Shown one piece after another: positions 59,913-64,000 of a stretch of DNA of 64,000 nucleotides. The position numbers and the translations under genes were made by a program. Source of the DNA: Gemmatimonadota bacterium. Lineage in GTDB: Bacteria > Latescibacterota > UBA2968. The notes beneath the pieces were generated by a model. The model did no database searches and had not been told where the DNA came from. It was given only the letters and a program-made list of their open reading frames with translations. Numbering within the stretch: the stretch's first letter is position 1; the number at the start of each line of letters is the position of its first letter. The stretch is taken from assembly GCA_026705765.1 (NCBI GenBank), contig JAPPAB010000134.1, positions 1 through 64,000 of the forward strand, read 5' to 3'.

Positions 59913-60104
59913 CTACTCGCCTGTACGCTGGCGATAGCGCCGCGCCTGATTGGGATCAACGCGCCGCATGCGCCGCAGCAAATCCCGTGTATCTGGCCGC
60001 TCCACCTTCGGGCGTGCGGGGCCACCATCGCCATCATCACCCGGACCAGGTCCTCCCGGATCGACCGGCTTCGTCCGTCGTTCAAACTGCAAGACCTTAT
60101 CCAT
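59913..60104 (-). CDS. ubact: UBact, Pup-like protein tag
   Basis: This 63-residue disordered tag begins MDKVLQFERRTKPVDPGGPG and ends DLLRRMRRVDPNQARRYRQ-RTGE. The Gly/Pro-rich first half and the conserved R(x)RxVDPxQAxRYRQRTGE end are the signature I know from UBact proteins of Nitrospirae and candidate phyla, which replace Pup's GGE/GGQ. The final Glu means no deamidation is needed before ligation. The ATG follows the dop stop with no gap. Confidence 0.93.
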   Translation of the reverse strand: MDKVLQFERRTKPVDPGGPGPGDDGDGGPARPKVERPDTRDLLRRMRRVDPNQARRYRQRTGE

Positions 60105-61640
60105 CTACGGCCTCCTTTCCACCTTGTCTAACGCCTCTAAAAAACTCTCCAACGTCTCCGAACGATCAAGTACCTCATTATAACGCACTACCCGCTCTTC
60201 ATCCACCAATAATTTCATATCCACTGCATGCTGGCGGCCATTGCGCTTAAACACAATGCGATCCCAGTTAATCGACGACACATAATCGCCGAACTTCTCC
60301 AAACTGCGCCCTCGAAAATACGCCCGCGTACCCGAAGGCGGCTCCGACATTGCCGCTGCCACCTCATCATCGCCCACCAGACGCACCATCTGCCCTTGCG
60401 ACTCCAGCAAATAATACAACCCCGCGTCCCGATCCACATTGCTATATTCCAGATCCTGGCTCTGCATCCAGAACAAATCATCGGGATTATCCCACGCCAG
60501 ATCCTCCGCCTCGCAAAAACTATCGATCAGCCACTTCTTCGTCACCCAATCGCACACCCCCACCAGATCCATTGGATCGCGGCGCAACTTCTCTATCACA
60601 TCTTCCCACGCCGACAACACCCAATCCGTCTCGCGATCCCGCCCGGCAAACTCGCGCCGTGCCAGAGCCAAAAACGCATCCTGAATCTCAACCGCGGGAA
60701 TTAGGCGATGGCCGGGACCCTCGACCTCTACCAGCCACGCATACGACTGATCCCGGGCGATATTCTTCATCGCCGCAATCGGATCCTTCAACTGATAATC
60801 CGGCAAACAACCCGCCTCAATCAAATCGATCACCAGCGCCGTTGACCCCACCTTGAGCGCCGTAATATACTCCGACATATTGGCATCGCCCACAATCACA
60901 TGCAACCGGCGATATTGCGCCGCATCTGCGTGGGGTTCATCGCGCGTATTCACAACCGGACGCTTGTGCATCGTATCCACACTCGCGATCACCTCAAAAA
61001 ACTCCGCGCGCTGCGACAACTGATAAATCGGTGCGCGATCCTCGCGCTCAACACCCACCTTGCCCGCCCCACAAAAAATCTGCCGCGTGGGAAAAAACAG
61101 CAACAACCCCTGTAATATACGCTCGAAGGGCACCGAGCGATCCATCAAATAATTCTCGTGACACCCATAGCTATGCCCTTCGAAATCCGTATTATTCTTG
61201 TACATTCGCACAACGCCCTGATCGAGCATCTCCGTGCGCCGCTGCGCGCAAATATCCACAATGCGCTCCCCCGCCTTATCCTGTGCCACAAGCTCGAACA
61301 AACTCGTACACTCACCCGTTGAATACTCCGGATGCGTATGATCGTTGTAAAACCGGGACCCATTGTAAATAATCAAATCGCTCTTCAATTCTTTAAACGG
61401 AATTTTGCGCTTGCGGTCCTGCTGCAAATGCACCTTCTCATCGGCATCATTCAACAGATTTTTAACCTCGAACCCCCGCTCATCCCGCCGGGGATTCTCC
61501 AGCCGATAATCCCACAACGGAACAAAAGCCCCCTGCTGATAGCATCGAATCAACTGCATCGACTCTTCTACCACATCGACCTTATCCACCTCGTCAATCG
61601 TGATCCCATATTCCGTTTCTATACCGAATAAGCGCGTCAT
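60105..61640 (-). CDS. dop: Dop-type deUBactylase/depupylase
   Basis: This 511-residue protein starts at 61640 (MTRLFGIETEYGI), one base after the ATPase stop; the longer frame is not used. The catalytic Asp lies in RFYNDHTHPEYSTGEC, the Dop wording. It has a long insertion before that motif (LLNDADEKVHLQQD region), as in Dop proteins. It cleaves the isopeptide bond between UBact and substrate and may also deamidate the tag. Length is as in mycobacterial Dop. Confidence 0.93.
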   Translation of the reverse strand: MTRLFGIETEYGITIDEVDKVDVVEESMQLIRCYQQGAFVPLWDYRLENPRRDERGFEVKNLLNDADEKVHLQQDRKRKIPFKELKSDLIIYNGSRFYNDHTHPEYSTGECTSLFELVAQDKAGERIVDICAQRRTEMLDQGVVRMYKNNTDFEGHSYGCHENYLMDRSVPFERILQGLLLFFPTRQIFCGAGKVGVEREDRAPIYQLSQRAEFFEVIASVDTMHKRPVVNTRDEPHADAAQYRRLHVIVGDANMSEYITALKVGSTALVIDLIEAGCLPDYQLKDPIAAMKNIARDQSYAWLVEVEGPGHRLIPAVEIQDAFLALARREFAGRDRETDWVLSAWEDVIEKLRRDPMDLVGVCDWVTKKWLIDSFCEAEDLAWDNPDDLFWMQSQDLEYSNVDRDAGLYYLLESQGQMVRLVGDDEVAAAMSEPPSGTRAYFRGRSLEKFGDYVSSINWDRIVFKRNGRQHAVDMKLLVDEERVVRYNEVLDRSETLESFLEALDKVERRP

Positions 61641-61641
61641 A

Positions 61642-63288
61642 TCACACCACGCCATGCCTTGAGGCGCGCCGCTCTCGCCGGGGGCGAATCGGCACTGCGC
61701 GCACCACATTTTCGGGATCGTAATCCAGCAACTTCAACCAATCCTCTGTATTATCCGTCGGCGGGAAAATCTCATTCTCGCTGTACTCCGTCTCAATCCC
61801 CACGAGCAAATCGTCAAAACCAATCCCATCTTCCGTGCCCGACGCAATACACCGCTTAATCACAATCTCCTTCGCGCGCTGCACAATAGACTCGAGAATA
61901 GCCCCACTACACAAATCCCCACGGGTCAGCACCTCCTTGCGACCACTCCTGAGCAACACCTCCAGAAAGCGCGTATCATCGCGTTTGGCATATATCTCTG
62001 CGATCGCGCGCGCCGCGAGATCGTCAACCGCGGCCTGCACATCGCCGTCCTGCGCGATTAACGCATCCTCTGACAGCGGCAAATCAGCCGTCAAATAAAT
62101 ACCCAAAATCTCGCGCGCGGCATCCTCATCTGGACGAAGCACCTTAATTTTGCGATCAATCCGCCCCGGGCGCAAAATTGCCGGATCAATCAAATCGGGA
62201 CGATTGGACGTCAAAATAATCACCACATCTTGCAGCGAATCGATCCCATCCATCTCGGAACAAAACATCGGCACAACCGTATTTGAAATATTGTGCGACC
62301 GAATCGCCCGCCGCGTCCCCAACACCGACTCTGCCTCATCGATAAACACCACCGGCAAAAACCCCTCGCGCCGCTTCTCGCGCGCCTGAGAAAAAATCTC
62401 GCGCACCTTGCGCTCCGACTCACCCAACCACATATTCAAAATCTCAGGACCCTTAATATGCATAAAACACGCCTTGAGATTCAGGCCGTCTGCCTGCACC
62501 TGCTTCTCCAGATTATACGCCGTCGCCTTCCCAATCAGCGTCTTGCCGCACCCTGGCGGACCGTACAGCAAAAACCCCTTGGGCGTACTGTACTGAAACC
62601 GCTTAAACAACTCCGGATGCAACACCGGCATCTCAATCGTATCTTTAATCGCCTGAATCGCATCCTTTTGTCCACCGATCTTCTCCCACGGCAAATCGGG
62701 CACTTCCTCCAGATAAAAATCCTTCACCTCGGAATGCGGCATCTTCTCCAGCGCCACGCGAAAATGCGGATCGATCCGCACCTCTTCGCCCGCCTTCAAC
62801 GCCTCGGCCTCCAGATCGGATCCCCGCAGCAAAACATGCGTCTGCGAACCGTGTTCTTGCCCCACCTGCAAGCGCCCATCATCCAGCACATCGACAATTT
62901 TACCCACCGTACCCGACGGAGACTCGCCCATATCGCCCACCACGGCAAACGCCTCATTCACCAGCACCCGCGTCCCCACCTTCAAACGCCGCTCATCCAA
63001 CCGCGAATCCACATTGGCGTAATACTCTGCCCCACCCACCGTAATATACGCGATGCCATTCTCCGGTGCCGACAGCAGCGTCCCCACCCGATTGGCCGGC
63101 GCCGTCACCTTCTCCAGCGCCCCTTCCAGCTCCACAATCGTGCGCCTCGCCTCCTCAAACGTAATCTCATCCTCCTGAAGCTGCCGGCGCAACTGGAACA
63201 ACAGGGGTCGCCGTCGATCCGTCTCATCCATCGTCATCAAAATCTGATCGATAATCGACAGCGACTGAAACGTATGCTGCATATCCAC
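61642..63288 (-). CDS. arc: ARC/Mpa-type proteasomal AAA ATPase
   Basis: This protein of 548 residues or more unfolds tagged proteins for the proteasome. Residues of about 22-62 are a coiled coil that would bind the tag, 65-190 are two OB folds, and Walker A is GPPGCGKT at 243-250. Walker B is VVFIDEAES. The C-terminus reads SRHGVV and lacks the Gln-Tyr-Leu-type end that docks Mpa to the 20S core. The GTG at 63288 is the first standard start. A perfect AGGAGGTG is 60 bp further upstream, six bases before an in-frame ATC at 63348. Confidence 0.93.
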   Translation of the reverse strand: MDMQHTFQSLSIIDQILMTMDETDRRRPLLFQLRRQLQEDEITFEEARRTIVELEGALEKVTAPANRVGTLLSAPENGIAYITVGGAEYYANVDSRLDERRLKVGTRVLVNEAFAVVGDMGESPSGTVGKIVDVLDDGRLQVGQEHGSQTHVLLRGSDLEAEALKAGEEVRIDPHFRVALEKMPHSEVKDFYLEEVPDLPWEKIGGQKDAIQAIKDTIEMPVLHPELFKRFQYSTPKGFLLYGPPGCGKTLIGKATAYNLEKQVQADGLNLKACFMHIKGPEILNMWLGESERKVREIFSQAREKRREGFLPVVFIDEAESVLGTRRAIRSHNISNTVVPMFCSEMDGIDSLQDVVIILTSNRPDLIDPAILRPGRIDRKIKVLRPDEDAAREILGIYLTADLPLSEDALIAQDGDVQAAVDDLAARAIAEIYAKRDDTRFLEVLLRSGRKEVLTRGDLCSGAILESIVQRAKEIVIKRCIASGTEDGIGFDDLLVGIETEYSENEIFPPTDNTEDWLKLLDYDPENVVRAVPIRPRRERRASRHGVV

Positions 63289-63351
63289 ATAGTCCTGAAG
63301 AAAATCTTCAGGTGACTTTCTCTGACGATCAGAATCATTGGTATTGATGGC

Positions 63352-63918
63352 TCACCTCCTGTCGGGATGTTCACCTATAGCTTCAACAAGGCTGCGATTA
63401 TTATAGGCATCGGCATAATCTGGGTTCAGTTCTATTGCTCTGTTGTAGTCTGCGATAGAACGGTTATATATGCCTTTTTTTTCGTATGCATTGGCTCGAA
63501 CAAAATAGACCACAGCAAGTTCTGGATCAAGTTCTATGGCTCTGCTCAGATCCTCAATAGCACGGTCAATCTTGTCTTTGTTTAAATAGGCCATGCCGCG
63601 ACTAAAATAAGTCAGGGCATCATCTGGCCTCAGCGAGATCACTTTGTCAAAGTCCAAAATGGCAAGGTCATACGCGCCCTTTCTGACATACGCAACAGCC
63701 CGACTCTTATAGGCAGCAATGTAACTGGGTATCAAATCTATCGCCTTGCTGTACTCTGCAATGGCACAATCATAAGCATCTGCGATGCTATAAGCAGAAC
63801 CGCGATTAAAATAGGTCAAGGCATGCATAGTAACCTTTCGGCGTTTTTCACGTGCCTCTATTCCAGGATAAATCTTGACTGAATCTACATCAAATTCCAC
63901 GTCTTCTGTAGTACTCAT
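63352..63918 (-). CDS. TPR-repeat protein
   Basis: This 188-residue protein starts at 63918, with AGGGGG eight bases upstream. Four to five tetratricopeptide repeats are visible (for example AIAEYSKAIDLIPSYIAAY, AILDFDKVISLRPDDALTYF, AIEDLSRAIELDPELAVVYF, SIADYNRAIELNPDYADAYN). TPRs bind protein partners. It is the first visible gene of the proteasome operon, and its stop lies inside the ribosome site of the ATPase gene, so it may take part in substrate or ATPase control. Confidence 0.85.
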   Translation of the reverse strand: MSTTEDVEFDVDSVKIYPGIEAREKRRKVTMHALTYFNRGSAYSIADAYDCAIAEYSKAIDLIPSYIAAYKSRAVAYVRKGAYDLAILDFDKVISLRPDDALTYFSRGMAYLNKDKIDRAIEDLSRAIELDPELAVVYFVRANAYEKKGIYNRSIADYNRAIELNPDYADAYNNRSLVEAIGEHPDRR

Positions 63919-64000
63919 CGCGTAAGCCCCCTGTAGCATCAAATGCGGTGATCAAACGAAGCAGAGGTACATCTTCGTCAGAATAGACCACAACTAATAC

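Overview
The window looks like a gram-negative-type, uncultured bacterium of the Latescibacterota/Handelsmanbacteria/Poribacteria kind. This is inferred from four things: a UBact-type (Pup-like) proteasome operon, many phytanoyl-CoA-dioxygenase-like enzymes and sulfatases, dockerin-like EF-hand repeats attached to secreted enzymes, and large numbers of dispersed intergenic palindromes. No tRNA, rRNA or CRISPR array was seen. No taxonomic marker gene is present, so the lineage is a working guess.

Region 1-5.3 kb is an accessory cassette read on the minus strand. It encodes a GH108-type muramidase with a peptidoglycan-binding tail, two small proteins (one resembling DUF2589), a 578-residue collagen-like Gly-X-Y protein, a small partner protein ending in YQKG repeats, and a prolyl-4-hydroxylase-like 2OG-Fe(II) oxygenase. 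A 98-bp promoter block is duplicated at positions 1 and 3336, and a 12-bp box from it recurs before the muramidase. I read this as a bacterial collagen production, modification and possibly export system. Region 5.9-8.5 kb resembles a phage or integrative-element control locus: a double-XRE repressor divergent from a winged-helix protein, a DUF3102-like protein and a small HTH protein.

Region 8.5-31.7 kb is mostly catabolic and oxidative enzymes. It holds a Gfo/Idh/MocA oxidoreductase, pyroglutamyl peptidase, a GH10 xylanase with EF-hand repeats, six PhyH-family oxygenases, a uronate-isomerase-like amidohydrolase, and a cytochrome c/copper monooxygenase fusion. It continues with a GH140-like DUF5060/DUF4038 protein, two QueF-family proteins, APS kinase, a cyclase and a SAF-domain dehydrogenase. 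Four PhyH proteins lack the usual HxD iron-ligand Asp. Region 31.9-56.7 kb mixes housekeeping genes (aconitase, phosphoglycerate mutase, an RlmB-type rRNA methyltransferase), three sulfatases and toxin-antitoxin remnants. It also holds an ECF sigma/anti-sigma pair, a TRAP transporter, a NamZ-like muramidase, an isochorismatase and an ABC exporter with a DUF1854 partner.

Region 56.8-63.9 kb is one tightly packed minus-strand operon: TPR protein, ARC/Mpa-type ATPase, Dop, UBact, proteasome beta, proteasome alpha, PafA. Genes touch or overlap by up to 4 bp. It should form a complete ubiquitin-like tagging and degradation pathway, in the same gene order as the mycobacterial Pup-proteasome locus.
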